From NCBI GenBank assembly GCA_002835675.1, contig PIZR01000001.1:784075-848074 (forward strand): a DNA stretch of 64,000 nt. The letters are read 5' to 3'. Below, piece after piece: positions 1-9,004 of this stretch. A model generated the notes under the pieces. The model was not told the DNA's origin. It ran no database searches and saw only the letters and a list, made by a program, of their open reading frames with translations. Source of the DNA: Bacillus sp. BA3 (lineage in GTDB: Bacteria; Bacillota; Bacilli; Bacillales; DSM-1321). A program made the translations under genes and the position numbers. Positions within the stretch are counted from its first letter, which is position 1; each line of letters begins with the position of its first letter.

Positions 1-127
1 AAAATATATTGTCAAATGCTGGCTATATATATTAGAATATATGTAACCATTTCATATTGTAATAATATAGATAGTCACCCTATTTATACCTGTTATGATG
101 TCTGTAATGGCAGGAGGCACAATAAGT

Positions 128-445
128 ATGTTTCAGCAGAATACAGTATATATAGTCGGCGAATCGAAGGCGGCGTCCAATAATCCAATTACACAGCAAT
201 TCAACTGCTTTTTTATCGGGTTCGTCATTGATCGAGAAACGCATGAAATAGTGGATGCGGAATGCTCGACCACGATATCGATTACATCACGCTTCATTCA
301 TTCCATGTTAGTTGGTAAATCCATTCTTAGGCCCGATGAATTGGAGAAAGAAATTGAGCAACGGTACTTTGGTTCATCTCAGAAAGCACTGACCGTCGCC
401 CTAAGAAATGCCAGCATTAAATATCAGCAACTTTATAAGTTATAG
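128..445 (+). CDS. DUF3870 domain protein
   Basis: A small cytoplasmic protein of 105 residues that resembles the DUF3870 family, often found beside catabolic or transport genes in Firmicutes. Its biochemical role is unknown. I chose the ATG at 128 because AGGAGG lies 11 bases upstream at 112-117; the longer frame opening at 95 has no ribosome binding site. The N-terminus (MFQQNTVYIVGESKAA) and the central FIGFVIDRETHEIVDAEC segment match the family pattern as I remember it. There are no membrane segments. It ends in its own terminator, so it is not in the operon that follows. Family assignment is fairly good; function is not known. Confidence 0.75.
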   Translation: MFQQNTVYIVGESKAASNNPITQQFNCFFIGFVIDRETHEIVDAECSTTISITSRFIHSMLVGKSILRPDELEKEIEQRYFGSSQKALTVALRNASIKYQQLYKL

Positions 446-470
446 CTGCTTCTTTTGTCAATCGCAATTG

Positions 471-522
471 AAATCCAGCTGTTAAAGAGTGTGTAGGCGC
501 TCTTTGGCAGCTGGATTTTTTT
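471..522 (+). terminator. Intrinsic terminator after DUF3870 gene
   Basis: AATCCAGCTG pairs with CAGCTGGATT around an inner AAAGAG/CTCTTT pairing, followed by a run of seven T. Confidence 0.85.
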
Positions 523-613
523 ATGTAGGGCCATGAAGACTTCATTGGCGGGTTTGAATAGATTTTATTATCATGAAATCCCCTAAATCCCTAAATATAA
601 GGAGGTATGGAAT

Positions 614-1774
614 ATGATTCAAGATGGTGTGATGTTTGTCTGTTTTTTATTGGCATTTACTGCCGTGATTGCCGTAGCGGAAAAAAAGATTGGAGGAAAG
701 TTCTTCAAGTATGTTCCTGGGATTGTCCTTATTTATATTGGAGCGGCTCTGATGAAAACATTTGGGGTCTTTTCAGATAGTGAGTCAGTCGAAAGTGCAT
801 ATAGCACCATAAGAGGACTCCTGCTGCCTGCCATGTTGATGCTGATGCTTTTGCAATGCGATATGCGGAAAATAATCAGACTTGGTCCAAAGATGCTGTT
901 AACTTTTTTTGCAGCTTCATTCAGCATTATTGTAGGGTTCACACTTACTTACGTTTTAATGAATGGCTTTTATGCGGAAGGAACTTGGAAGGCATTCTCG
1001 GCTTTGAGCGCAAGCTGGACAGGGGGATCTGCCAATATGGTGATCTTGCAAGGCATACTCGATGTGCCTGAAAATATTTTTGGCTATGCGTTGATCATGG
1101 ATACAGTCAATTATTCCATTTGGGTCATGTTCTTGTTTTGGCTGGTGCCTCTTGCTGGAAAATTCAACATTTGGACTAAAGCGGATACATCTTTCATTGA
1201 TCAAATGACTTCCGAGCTTGAAGCCGGTGAAACCGCCAAGGCGGAATTTGGATTCGTGGAATTGATCGGTTTCTTGGCGCTGGCATTAATTGTTTCAGCA
1301 GGGGCAACAAAAATTGGGGAGAGACTGCCGGTACTCGGTGCCGCTGTGAATGGAACCACTTGGACGATCATCATCGCTTCTACCTTAGGTTTGATTCTGG
1401 CTGTCACAAAGGTTGGACGTATTGCCGGTTCTATGGAAATTTCCAAAGTCATGCTTTATATAGTCATTGGTTTAATTGCTTCACATGCCGATTTTTCACA
1501 GCTGTTTCAAGCACCTGTATATATTTTATCCGGATTTATGATTCTATTCTTTCATGGATTGATCATGGTCATTTTGGCCAAGATCTTTAAATTGGATCTA
1601 TTTACAATGGGAGTTGCCTCATTGGCCAATATAGGGGGTGTGGCATCAGCTCCTATATTGGCAGGTTCTTTCAACCGGGCGCTAATACCGGTCGGGATAT
1701 TGATGGCTGTACTGGGCAGTCTTCTGGGCACCTATTTTGGAATTCTTACATCATATATACTCTCAAGCTTTTAA
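614..1774 (+). CDS. DUF819 family integral membrane protein (YjcL-like), candidate murein-peptide transporter
   Basis: A very hydrophobic protein of 386 residues with about ten predicted membrane segments, resembling DUF819 (B. subtilis YjcL). Members are thought to be transporters, but substrates are not established. Visible family-like features are the ALSASWTGGSANM segment near residue 135 and the glycine-rich SLANIGGVASAPILAG segment near the C-terminus. AAGGAGG lies 7 bases before the ATG. The next gene begins 15 bases after the stop and encodes an L-Ala-D/L-Glu epimerase, followed by an NlpC/P60 peptidase, so import of cell-wall peptides is a reasonable inference. No binding-protein or ATPase genes lie nearby, so it would act alone, as a secondary transporter. 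Confidence 0.8.
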   Translation: MIQDGVMFVCFLLAFTAVIAVAEKKIGGKFFKYVPGIVLIYIGAALMKTFGVFSDSESVESAYSTIRGLLLPAMLMLMLLQCDMRKIIRLGPKMLLTFFAASFSIIVGFTLTYVLMNGFYAEGTWKAFSALSASWTGGSANMVILQGILDVPENIFGYALIMDTVNYSIWVMFLFWLVPLAGKFNIWTKADTSFIDQMTSELEAGETAKAEFGFVELIGFLALALIVSAGATKIGERLPVLGAAVNGTTWTIIIASTLGLILAVTKVGRIAGSMEISKVMLYIVIGLIASHADFSQLFQAPVYILSGFMILFFHGLIMVILAKIFKLDLFTMGVASLANIGGVASAPILAGSFNRALIPVGILMAVLGSLLGTYFGILTSYILSSF

Positions 1775-1789
1775 GGAAGGGTTGTTAAT

Positions 1790-2872
1790 ATGAAGATAGA
1801 AAGATTACAAGTATCAGTAGAAACCTTGCCGCTTGTCAAGCCATTCAAGACTGCATTACGTACAGCAATGGAAATTGAAAATATCATGGTTTCCGTAAAG
1901 TTGGAGGATGGGACGGAAGGTTTGGGGGCTGCAGCCCCTACGGTTGCCATCACAGGTGACTCTACAAAAGGAATCATGACGGTCATTGAAGAAGTGATCA
2001 CACCACATCTAATTGGGCACGACATCGAGAATATCAATGCATTGTCTCAGCTTATCCAACGATCCTGTGTAGGTAACACAAGTGCAAAAGCGGCTGTTGA
2101 AATCGCTATGTACGACGCAGTCAGCAAACGATGGCAACTCCCTTTATATCAATATCTTGGCGGTAAATCGAACGTCCTTAAAAATGATATGACAATCAGC
2201 GTTGGAGAACCCGAAGAAATGGCAAAGGCGGCATTGTCCCTCATTGATGGCGGGTTTTCTACGATGAAGATAAAACTGGGGAAAGATTGGGAGAGTGATG
2301 TGGAGCGGGTTGCCTGCATTCGTGCTGCTGTTGGCGACCAGGTTATGATCAGGATTGATGCAAATCAAGGGTGGACAACAAAACAAGCGATTTCCATTAT
2401 TCATGAACTCGAGGAAAGAAAGCTGAATGTTGATTTAGTGGAACAACCCGTCAAAGCCCATGATATTGAAGGGTTGAAAGAAATAAAGAGGTCTGTCCAA
2501 GTGCCGATCATGGCCGATGAAAGTTTGTTTTCACCTCGCGACGCCATGAAACTCCTTAATGAACATGCTGTTGATCTCCTTAATATCAAATTAATGAAAA
2601 CAGGCGGAATTAGACGTGCACTCCAAATTGCCGATATGGCAGAAGCAGCCGGGGTGGAATGCATGATCGGGAGTATGATGGAATCATCCGTGAGTGTAGC
2701 GGCCGCGGCTCATCTGGCAACCGCCCACCCAAATATAACGAAGATTGATTTAGATGCCCCATTATGGATTAAGAATGAGCCATATGTAGGCATTCAATTT
2801 ATGAAAGATCAACTTCTAATTTCCGATAAACCTGGACTGGGAGTCAAGAGGAAATCCTCTTTTTCTCAATAA
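1790..2872 (+). CDS. ykfB: L-Ala-D/L-Glu epimerase (dipeptide epimerase)
   Basis: Enolase-superfamily epimerase that converts L-Ala-D-Glu, released from peptidoglycan, to L-Ala-L-Glu so that ordinary peptidases can degrade it. Length 360 is normal for the family. The active site is visible: the Lys pair in TMKIKLG (K160 and K162), metal ligands D190 (RIDANQGW), E219 (LVEQP) and D243 (MADES), and K267 (LLNIKLMKTGG). These correspond to the B. subtilis YkfB catalytic set. It lies 15 bases after the DUF819 gene and just before a YkfC-like peptidase, a murein recycling context. The enzyme class is secure; the exact dipeptide preference is inferred from family and context. Confidence 0.92.
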   Translation: MKIERLQVSVETLPLVKPFKTALRTAMEIENIMVSVKLEDGTEGLGAAAPTVAITGDSTKGIMTVIEEVITPHLIGHDIENINALSQLIQRSCVGNTSAKAAVEIAMYDAVSKRWQLPLYQYLGGKSNVLKNDMTISVGEPEEMAKAALSLIDGGFSTMKIKLGKDWESDVERVACIRAAVGDQVMIRIDANQGWTTKQAISIIHELEERKLNVDLVEQPVKAHDIEGLKEIKRSVQVPIMADESLFSPRDAMKLLNEHAVDLLNIKLMKTGGIRRALQIADMAEAAGVECMIGSMMESSVSVAAAAHLATAHPNITKIDLDAPLWIKNEPYVGIQFMKDQLLISDKPGLGVKRKSSFSQ

Positions 2873-2897
2873 AAACAAATTCGAAAGGGTGATTATT

Positions 2898-3899
2898 TTG
2901 AAAAGGATAACCGTTTTTGTGCTGTCTTTATTTGCTATTGGTATTTTAGTATTCAGTCCTAATGAAGCTAGTTCAAGAGAGAAGGAGAGAATTGCCTATG
3001 TTGATGTAAGCGTGGCCACTCTTTGGACTGAGCCGGGATTACTTAGGGAAATCGATGCTCCTTCTGCATCGAATCCCGTTGATATGAATGCATGGATCGG
3101 CTCGATGAAATATGAAGACAAGCTGTGGCTTGTTGGTAACCTGGAAACACAAGCATTATACGGTTCTAAAGTGACGATTTTAGCAGAACGGGGTGAATGG
3201 GTGAAAGTAGCCGTTGCCAATCAACCAACGCCCCGCAATGATATTGGTTATCCAGGATGGATGCCAAAGGCACAATTAAAAGACGGAAATTCTTTTGAGA
3301 AGCAATTTAAACGAGGATATGCCCTTGTAAATGCCCCAAAGACTTGGCTTTATTCGGATTCGAAACTTCGGTCCAAATTCATGGAGGTCAGCTTCGATAC
3401 CCGCCTCCCGTTATTGCAGGTGAAAAAAGATAAAGTGAAGGTGATGACACCGAGTAATGGAGCAAAATGGATAGAAAAGCAGGACGTATCAGTCTATCAA
3501 AATGACAAACAAATAGCTGCTCCAACCGGAAATGACATCGTTGAAACAGGAAAAGGATTTTTAGGGCTTCCTTACCTATGGGCTGGAATGTCCGGTTTTG
3601 GATTTGACTGTTCGGGATTTACCTATACAATGTACCATGCTAATGGAATAACGATCCCAAGGGACTCTTCCGTTCAGGCGCAACATGGCAAAAAGGTAGA
3701 ACAAGAAAATCTTCAACCAGGTGACTTACTATTTTTTGCCTATGAAAAAGGGAAAGGAAGGGTCCATCATGTCGGAATGTATATTGGTGACGGCAAAATG
3801 ATCCATTCGCCTAACAGCTCAACACATGTAAGGATAGATGAAATAAAAACATCGGGATACGGGGAGGAATATGCCGGAGCAAGAAGATATATCGATTGA
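2898..3899 (+). CDS. ykfC: NlpC/P60 gamma-D-glutamyl-L-diamino acid endopeptidase (YkfC-like)
   Basis: Secreted or membrane-anchored cysteine peptidase that cuts gamma-D-Glu-diamino-acid bonds in muropeptides, supplying L-Ala-D-Glu to the adjacent epimerase. An N-terminal hydrophobic signal segment is followed by SH3-like regions and a C-terminal NlpC/P60 domain. The catalytic residues are visible as Cys in FGFDCSGF, His in RVHHVG and a second polar His in KMIHSP (residues 241, 294 and 306 if counted from the upstream GTG at 2889). I prefer the TTG at 2898, because AAAGGGTG sits 7-8 bases upstream of it, whereas that motif overlaps the GTG at 2889. Third gene of the putative scavenging operon; a strong terminator follows. 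Confidence 0.9.
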   Translation: MKRITVFVLSLFAIGILVFSPNEASSREKERIAYVDVSVATLWTEPGLLREIDAPSASNPVDMNAWIGSMKYEDKLWLVGNLETQALYGSKVTILAERGEWVKVAVANQPTPRNDIGYPGWMPKAQLKDGNSFEKQFKRGYALVNAPKTWLYSDSKLRSKFMEVSFDTRLPLLQVKKDKVKVMTPSNGAKWIEKQDVSVYQNDKQIAAPTGNDIVETGKGFLGLPYLWAGMSGFGFDCSGFTYTMYHANGITIPRDSSVQAQHGKKVEQENLQPGDLLFFAYEKGKGRVHHVGMYIGDGKMIHSPNSSTHVRIDEIKTSGYGEEYAGARRYID

Positions 3900-3905
3900 T
3901 GCTTA

Positions 3906-3940
3906 AAAAGCTTAAGAGCCCAATACTCTTAAGCTTTTTT
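3906..3940 (+). terminator. Intrinsic terminator of the ykf-like operon
   Basis: AAAAGCTTAAGAG pairs with CTCTTAAGCTTTT around a 7-base loop, ending in a T tract. Confidence 0.9.
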
Positions 3941-4080
3941 CGTATTTAAACCTGCTTTTAACATCATTATATCGGATGACAAAACGCTGAATAATCGTTT
4001 TTCCAAAATAGAGGCATAGTTACATAAGTTTTTTTACTAGAATAGCAAACTAGAATCCTCTGCTTCCATAGACAGTTTAC

Positions 4081-4110
4081 TTATACCACCAAGGAAAAAT
4101 ATGGTATAAT
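4081..4110 (+). promoter_or_regulatory. Predicted extended -10 SigA promoter for the S9 peptidase gene
   Basis: TATAAT at 4105-4110 is preceded by TGG (extended -10). A weak -35 (TTATAC) lies 18 bases upstream. It is the only good promoter in the spacer ahead of the peptidase gene. Confidence 0.55.
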
Positions 4111-4156
4111 TAACTACAGATTTTTCTTTATATTATAAATGTGAGGGGCTGCCAAA

Positions 4157-5956
4157 ATGATCACTTTTCCAAAACCTGATGTTGAGCAATTTTTACGAAC
4201 TTTTTCCATTGCTGATTTTGCCGTAAGTCCAGATGAAAAACATCTGGTTTTCAGTACCAATTTGAGCGGCAAGTATAATTTATGGGGAATGGATTTGCCA
4301 AACTCCTTTCCTTATCCGCTTACATCCATTGATCAAAGCTGCCAAGCACTGATATATGATAAGAAGAGCCGGTTCATAATTGCTGGTTTCGATCAAGACG
4401 GTAATGAAAATACCCAGTTTTACGGGGTTCCTTTGAATGGCGGGACAATGAAGGGAATCGTTCATCATGAAAATACACGTAATTTCATGCCGAAATTATC
4501 GAATGACAGTAAAAAGCTCTATTACACGACATCCAGAGGAAATGCTTCCTTTCTAAATGCCTATTGTTTAGATTTAGAATCAGGACAGGAAAAGCTGGTA
4601 TTGGAGGGGAAGGATGCAGCGACCTATTTATTTGGCTTTAGCCCTGATGAAGAAACCTTACTTTACTATAAACACTTTTCCAATACAAATACCCTACTCT
4701 ATGCAAAAAATGGGAACGAAGATATCCTGCTCACTCCGCCCACTGAGAAACAGCACACAGTGAGTGATGGTGTTTTTGTTTCAGATTCGATGATATATTT
4801 ATTGACTGATTATGATTCGGACTTTACCTATATGGCTTCATACAACCTTGAAACAAATAAATTCTGTAAAATTAAAGAATTGGAGAATGAGAGTTTTACT
4901 GCCATTAATTATAGTAAAGAGAATCAACTTTTATATATAACCAGCCAAAAGGGTGTAGAGGATCAATTATATGAATTCAATCTGCAAAATGAAAATTGGA
5001 GAAACATCCCCGTACCATGCAGCGTCATTAATAAGCTTGAGGTTGCTGCATCAGGCACGCTTTACTTATTTGGCATGGGCGCAACAAAACCTCATAATAT
5101 CTATAAAAATACAGGTGATAAGTGGGTATCATTAACTAAATATACTGTTCCTGGCGTCGATTCTGATGCATTGGTTGAACCCGACATCATTACATACACT
5201 TCCTTTGATGGCCTGGAGATCGAGTCGTTATTTTTTAGGGCAAAAAAGGAAAATGACAATGGTGAAATCATTTTTTGGCCTCATGGAGGACCTCAAGCGG
5301 CAGAACGGAAGTCCTTCAGAGCTTCATTTCAATTTTTCCTGAATCACGGTTACAGTATTTTTGCGCCAAACTTCCGCGGTTCTACTGGTTATGGTTTGGA
5401 ATTCACGAAAATGGTAGAGGGAGATTGGGGAAATGGGCCACGACTTGATAATGTAGCCGGCCTTGATTGGCTAATAGACCAAGGACATGCACAAAAAGGT
5501 AACATCTTATTGATGGGGGGAAGCTTCGGAGGGTATATGGCACTTCTGCTCCACGGAAGACATGCAGATTATTTTAAGGCAGTTGTCGATATTTTCGGTC
5601 CATCCAACCTCTTCTCATTTATCAATTCCGTTCCAGAAGACTGGAAGCCAATCATGGATCAGTGGGTAGGAAATCCGGAAAAAGATAAAGAAAAACTAAT
5701 CGAGTATTCGCCTATCACCTATTTAGAATCGATGATAAAGCCAATGCTCGTCATTCAAGGAGCAAACGATCCCCGTGTCGTCAAAGAGGAATCAGATCAA
5801 ATCGTTCAAGCCTTGAAGGGTAAAGGAAGAGATGTCGATTATATGCTTCTGGAAGATGAGGGACATGGATTTTCCAAAAAAGAAAATGAAATTGCGGTCT
5901 ACCAAAAAATACTTTCATTCTTAAAGCGATTCACAGCAGTAACAGAGAAGGTATAA
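4157..5956 (+). CDS. S9 family prolyl-oligopeptidase-like serine peptidase
   Basis: A cytoplasmic peptidase of 599 residues with an N-terminal beta-propeller (about residues 1-340, WD40/TolB-like repeats such as SPDEKHLVF and SPDEETLLYY) and a C-terminal alpha/beta-hydrolase domain. The triad is visible as Ser456 in GGSFGGY, Asp538 in QGANDPRV and His570 in DEGHGF. This is the layout of acylaminoacyl-peptidase and dipeptidyl-peptidase IV relatives; which peptides it cuts cannot be read from sequence. GTGAGGGG lies upstream of the ATG with the usual spacing. It is a single-gene transcript: its own promoter lies upstream and a terminator follows. Confidence 0.88.
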   Translation: MITFPKPDVEQFLRTFSIADFAVSPDEKHLVFSTNLSGKYNLWGMDLPNSFPYPLTSIDQSCQALIYDKKSRFIIAGFDQDGNENTQFYGVPLNGGTMKGIVHHENTRNFMPKLSNDSKKLYYTTSRGNASFLNAYCLDLESGQEKLVLEGKDAATYLFGFSPDEETLLYYKHFSNTNTLLYAKNGNEDILLTPPTEKQHTVSDGVFVSDSMIYLLTDYDSDFTYMASYNLETNKFCKIKELENESFTAINYSKENQLLYITSQKGVEDQLYEFNLQNENWRNIPVPCSVINKLEVAASGTLYLFGMGATKPHNIYKNTGDKWVSLTKYTVPGVDSDALVEPDIITYTSFDGLEIESLFFRAKKENDNGEIIFWPHGGPQAAERKSFRASFQFFLNHGYSIFAPNFRGSTGYGLEFTKMVEGDWGNGPRLDNVAGLDWLIDQGHAQKGNILLMGGSFGGYMALLLHGRHADYFKAVVDIFGPSNLFSFINSVPEDWKPIMDQWVGNPEKDKEKLIEYSPITYLESMIKPMLVIQGANDPRVVKEESDQIVQALKGKGRDVDYMLLEDEGHGFSKKENEIAVYQKILSFLKRFTAVTEKV

Positions 5957-5990
5957 TCCGTACCTAAATACTTCATTTATTTGAATTATC

Positions 5991-6032
5991 AACCCTGCCA
6001 CTCACGTTCAAGGTGATGAAGCAGGGTTTTTC
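5991..6032 (+). terminator. Intrinsic terminator after S9 peptidase
   Basis: AACCCTGC and GCAGGGTT frame a 20-base loop with some internal pairing, followed by a T tract. Confidence 0.8.
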
Positions 6033-6192
6033 ATGTTGTAAAACTGGATGTTTATTTTATTCGACGGTTTGGGGTGTAAGTAAATAAGGGATTTAAAATT
6101 CAGAATTCCCTGAATAAACTCTAGTCACCTAGTCATAAAGTGCTATATAATATACGGAAAACTATTTTTTTGTTAAACGGAGTTGATTCGCA

Positions 6193-7743
6193 TTGCCACG
6201 GGAGTTATTGTTATACATACTCGTACTTATAATAGCAGGTGCTTCAAGCTTGTTTCTGTGTTTATTTGCACAGTTAAAGATCAAGGATGCACCTGGAGCA
6301 AAAGCCTATATTCTCGTGACATTATTGTCTTCAATCTTTACTTTTTCCTATGCTTTCGAACTTTCCAGTACATCGTTAGAACAAATCATATTCTGGTTAA
6401 GGGTCGAGTACTTGGCATTACCATTCATCCCAGTATTCCTTTTGTTGATGTGCATTGAATATGTAGGTCAGAGAATTAAGAAGGTCTGGCAATATGCATT
6501 CTTCATCATACCGTTCATCACCATTTTCATGCATTTTACAAATGACCTTCATCACTTATATTACAAATCAATGGAGTTGAGAAGCAATAGTCCTTTTCCA
6601 ATTATTAAACTGGTGGGCGGCCCTTGGTTTTACGTACACTCCCTGTTTCTTTTTTTATGTGTGATGATAAGTATAATAATATTGCTAAAACAGGTGAAAA
6701 AATCTTCATTCAGATTCAGGATGCAAATATCAATGATGGTGGCAGGTCTTCTTATTCCTATAATAGCAAATTATTTTTATATAAATGGACTAAGCTCATA
6801 TGGTATCGATCTTGGTCCTGTATCCATGAGTATCACGTTTATCTTTCATGGTGCGGCACTTTTGACATTTCAAATGTTCAATGTAGCCCCGATCGCTCGG
6901 GAAACCGTCTTTGAAAGTATGAAAGAGGGAGTAATCGTTTTAAATCAACAGGGGTTGATTGTCGACTATAACCGTGGAATGCGCAAATTTTTGCCCATGT
7001 TGGATGAACATTCCATTGGTAAATCGATTACAAGTGTGCTAAATGGGAATCAACTTCTTAGGGGAATAATTGACCTTAAACAGGACAGTGACTTTAATTG
7101 CAGCATAAATGGTGATATGGTACATTACCATATTGGTTTTTCACCCGTGTTCAACAAAAACAACCTGTCTATCGGACAGATCATTACCTTCGCCGATGTA
7201 ACTGAAAGAGTACTCATGCTGGAAAAGATGAAGCAACTTGCCAGCTTGGACGGATTAACCCAAATCTTGAATAGAACATTTTTTATCAAAAAATCGGAAA
7301 TTTTATTTGATGCTCTAAGCATGGAAGGCGGCAATGTTTCAGTCATCATGTTTGATATCGATCATTTCAAAAATGTAAATGATACTTTTGGACATGAAGC
7401 AGGGGATGCGGCTATAACGCTTGTAGCGAATATTGCAAAGGAAAACATTCGGGAAGGAGATTTGTTGGGGCGTTATGGCGGTGAAGAATTTATCATATGT
7501 TTGCCGAATACCGCTTTACCCGCTGCATATGAGTTGGCCGATATGATAAGGGAAAAGGTTTCTGAAAGTATTGCAGTGGTTAATGAAGAGATGATTTCCG
7601 TTACCTGCAGTTTCGGGGTGACTACTGCATTAATTGATGCTGGTGACCGAAGCATTTCCATCAAAACATTGATGCCACGGGCCGACCAAGCCTTATATGC
7701 CGCAAAGAAGAATGGCCGAAATTGTGTACAGTTCATCGTCTAA
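6193..7743 (+). CDS. Membrane diguanylate cyclase: 7TM sensor, PAS, GGDEF
   Basis: Makes the second messenger c-di-GMP. The first ~230 residues hold about seven membrane helices of the type found at the N-terminus of some histidine kinases. A short PAS-like domain follows (about 235-345), then GGDEF (about 350-516). The signature is GGEEF at 429-433, and an RxxD motif (R420-D423) lies exactly five residues ahead of it, so both the active site and the product-inhibition site are intact. MFDIDHFKNVND carries the metal and substrate residues. The start is TTG at 6193, with CGGAG 10 bases upstream. No EAL domain or phosphodiesterase is adjacent. The signal sensed is unknown. Confidence 0.9.
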   Translation: MPRELLLYILVLIIAGASSLFLCLFAQLKIKDAPGAKAYILVTLLSSIFTFSYAFELSSTSLEQIIFWLRVEYLALPFIPVFLLLMCIEYVGQRIKKVWQYAFFIIPFITIFMHFTNDLHHLYYKSMELRSNSPFPIIKLVGGPWFYVHSLFLFLCVMISIIILLKQVKKSSFRFRMQISMMVAGLLIPIIANYFYINGLSSYGIDLGPVSMSITFIFHGAALLTFQMFNVAPIARETVFESMKEGVIVLNQQGLIVDYNRGMRKFLPMLDEHSIGKSITSVLNGNQLLRGIIDLKQDSDFNCSINGDMVHYHIGFSPVFNKNNLSIGQIITFADVTERVLMLEKMKQLASLDGLTQILNRTFFIKKSEILFDALSMEGGNVSVIMFDIDHFKNVNDTFGHEAGDAAITLVANIAKENIREGDLLGRYGGEEFIICLPNTALPAAYELADMIREKVSESIAVVNEEMISVTCSFGVTTALIDAGDRSISIKTLMPRADQALYAAKKNGRNCVQFIV

Positions 7744-7758
7744 ATAGGACCATCCCTT

Positions 7759-7786
7759 TAAACCTTGAACTTGTTCCAGGTTTTTA
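7759..7786 (+). terminator. Intrinsic terminator after diguanylate cyclase
   Basis: AAACCTTGAAC and GTTCCAGGTTT pair with a single mismatch around a very short loop, then TTTTT. Confidence 0.7.
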
Positions 7787-7842
7787 TCATTGTGTTCAAG
7801 ATTCCAGACACATATTAAGCTGCCTTATTCATGATGAATGCC

Positions 7843-8190
7843 CTATTTTTTACTTGCTCTGTATACTCTATAACCGAGGCTGTTTCCGTAAGATAAAATG
7901 AGGCGGTAATGTGCGTCCATGACTCGTTCCAAGGATCCATTCAAAGGCTGAATGGATCTATTTGATGCTGAAGAATTCATTAATTCCTCTAAGACGGTAC
8001 TTGATTTCAAGATTTTTAAATCTGTAAATCCGTTTTGTTGGAAGGCCTTTAACCATTCGGATTGCGTCAATAATTCCCTTAAATTATAAAAGTTAATGAT
8101 TTCTTTTTTTGAGACAGGATCAAGGCTGGTTTCCGCTGTCATATCAATGGATAACAAAGTTCCTTCTAGTTTAAGGACCGAATGAAGAAA
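7843..8190 (-). pseudogene. C-terminal remnant of a class I SAM-dependent methyltransferase
   Basis: About 115 codons on the minus strand read as the tail of a methyltransferase. FLHSVLKLEGTLLSIDMTAE looks like the strand that follows the catalytic core (usually VLKPGGKLLSID), followed by YNLRELLTQSEWLKAFQQNGF and a C-terminal helix. The frame is closed by TAA at 8191-8193 just ahead of this segment, and the transcription terminator of the neighbouring FGE-like gene follows, so the SAM-binding N-terminal part is absent. There is no start codon with a ribosome binding site. I read it as a 5'-truncated dead gene. Which methyltransferase it came from cannot be told. Confidence 0.6.
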
Positions 8191-8194
8191 TTAT

Positions 8195-8224
8195 AAAAAA
8201 CCTGAAAATTTTTCAGGTTTTTAT
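8195..8224 (-). terminator. Intrinsic terminator of the FGE-like gene
   Basis: AAAAACCTGAAAA pairs with TTTTCAGGTTTTT across a tiny loop. T tracts lie on both sides, so it may work in both directions. Confidence 0.8.
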
Positions 8225-8329
8225 TTTGTTCCCATCGGAATTCTACCAAGAAACTGGTAATAAATATGAATAGATGTACAACTAAGATAAAGCTTTGAGT
8301 TTTGAATGGATATGGCTTGTTTGCTAAGG

Positions 8330-9004
8330 TTAAAAAGACCGGGCAAGACGGAATCCTAGGTCGTCTATACAAAATGTCGGATGGCTGCGCCGGCGACATG
8401 AAGCTCCACAACCTCTAGCATCCTCAGCCCAGCTCCCCCCTCGAAAAATACGGTAGGTGCCGTACACTTGTTCATCATATAAGTCCCAGCACCATTCCCA
8501 AACATTCCCTAACATATCATGCAGCCCCCATGGATTCGGTTCCTTTGTTCCTACTTCATGGATCATGCCCCCTGAATTTTCGTTATACCAGGCAATCTCA
8601 TTCAGCTCTCCGTATCTATAACCAGGAGTCCCGGCTTTACATGCATATTGCCACTCCGCTTCTGAAGGAAGTCGAAAACCGCTTGATTCCCAATCACAAA
8701 CAATGTTTTCCCCATTTTTAGAATAACACTCTCCCAGTCCAGCTTTCTGTGAAAGCAGATTACAAAAAGAAATTGCATCATTCCAAGAGATATTCACAAC
8801 AGGTTTTAGATCCCGATCAAAAGAATTAGGTGATTTATTTGTAATGGCATAGTAGAAATCCATAGTAACAGGATAACGTGCAAGAAGGAACGGTCTTATT
8901 TCAGCTTTCCATTTGCTTTTAATTCTATCGTCCCTTAATTCTATTTCGCCTCCTGGAATTTTCTCCATTGAATAGTCAATGTAACTCATTATTTCCTTTG
9001 ACAA
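8330..9004 (-). CDS. SUMF1/formylglycine-generating-enzyme-like protein
   Basis: A 224-residue protein of the FGE-sulfatase fold. Typical blocks are visible in order: IPGGEIELRDD, YPVTMDFYYAIT, PVVNISWNDAISFCN, FRLPSEAEWQYACKAG, MLGNVWEWCWD, IFRGGSW and GFRLARS. The start is TTG at 9004, with AGGAGG 8 bases ahead. True formylglycine-generating enzymes carry two cysteines shortly after RGGS(F/W). Here the first appears to be missing and a cysteine remains near the second position (GASCRRR), so authentic sulfatase activation is doubtful, and no sulfatase gene is in the window. Members of this wider family also act in ergothioneine-like chemistry or bind other ligands. The fold is secure; the function is open. 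Confidence 0.82.
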   Translation of the reverse strand: MSKEIMSYIDYSMEKIPGGEIELRDDRIKSKWKAEIRPFLLARYPVTMDFYYAITNKSPNSFDRDLKPVVNISWNDAISFCNLLSQKAGLGECYSKNGENIVCDWESSGFRLPSEAEWQYACKAGTPGYRYGELNEIAWYNENSGGMIHEVGTKEPNPWGLHDMLGNVWEWCWDLYDEQVYGTYRIFRGGSWAEDARGCGASCRRRSHPTFCIDDLGFRLARSF

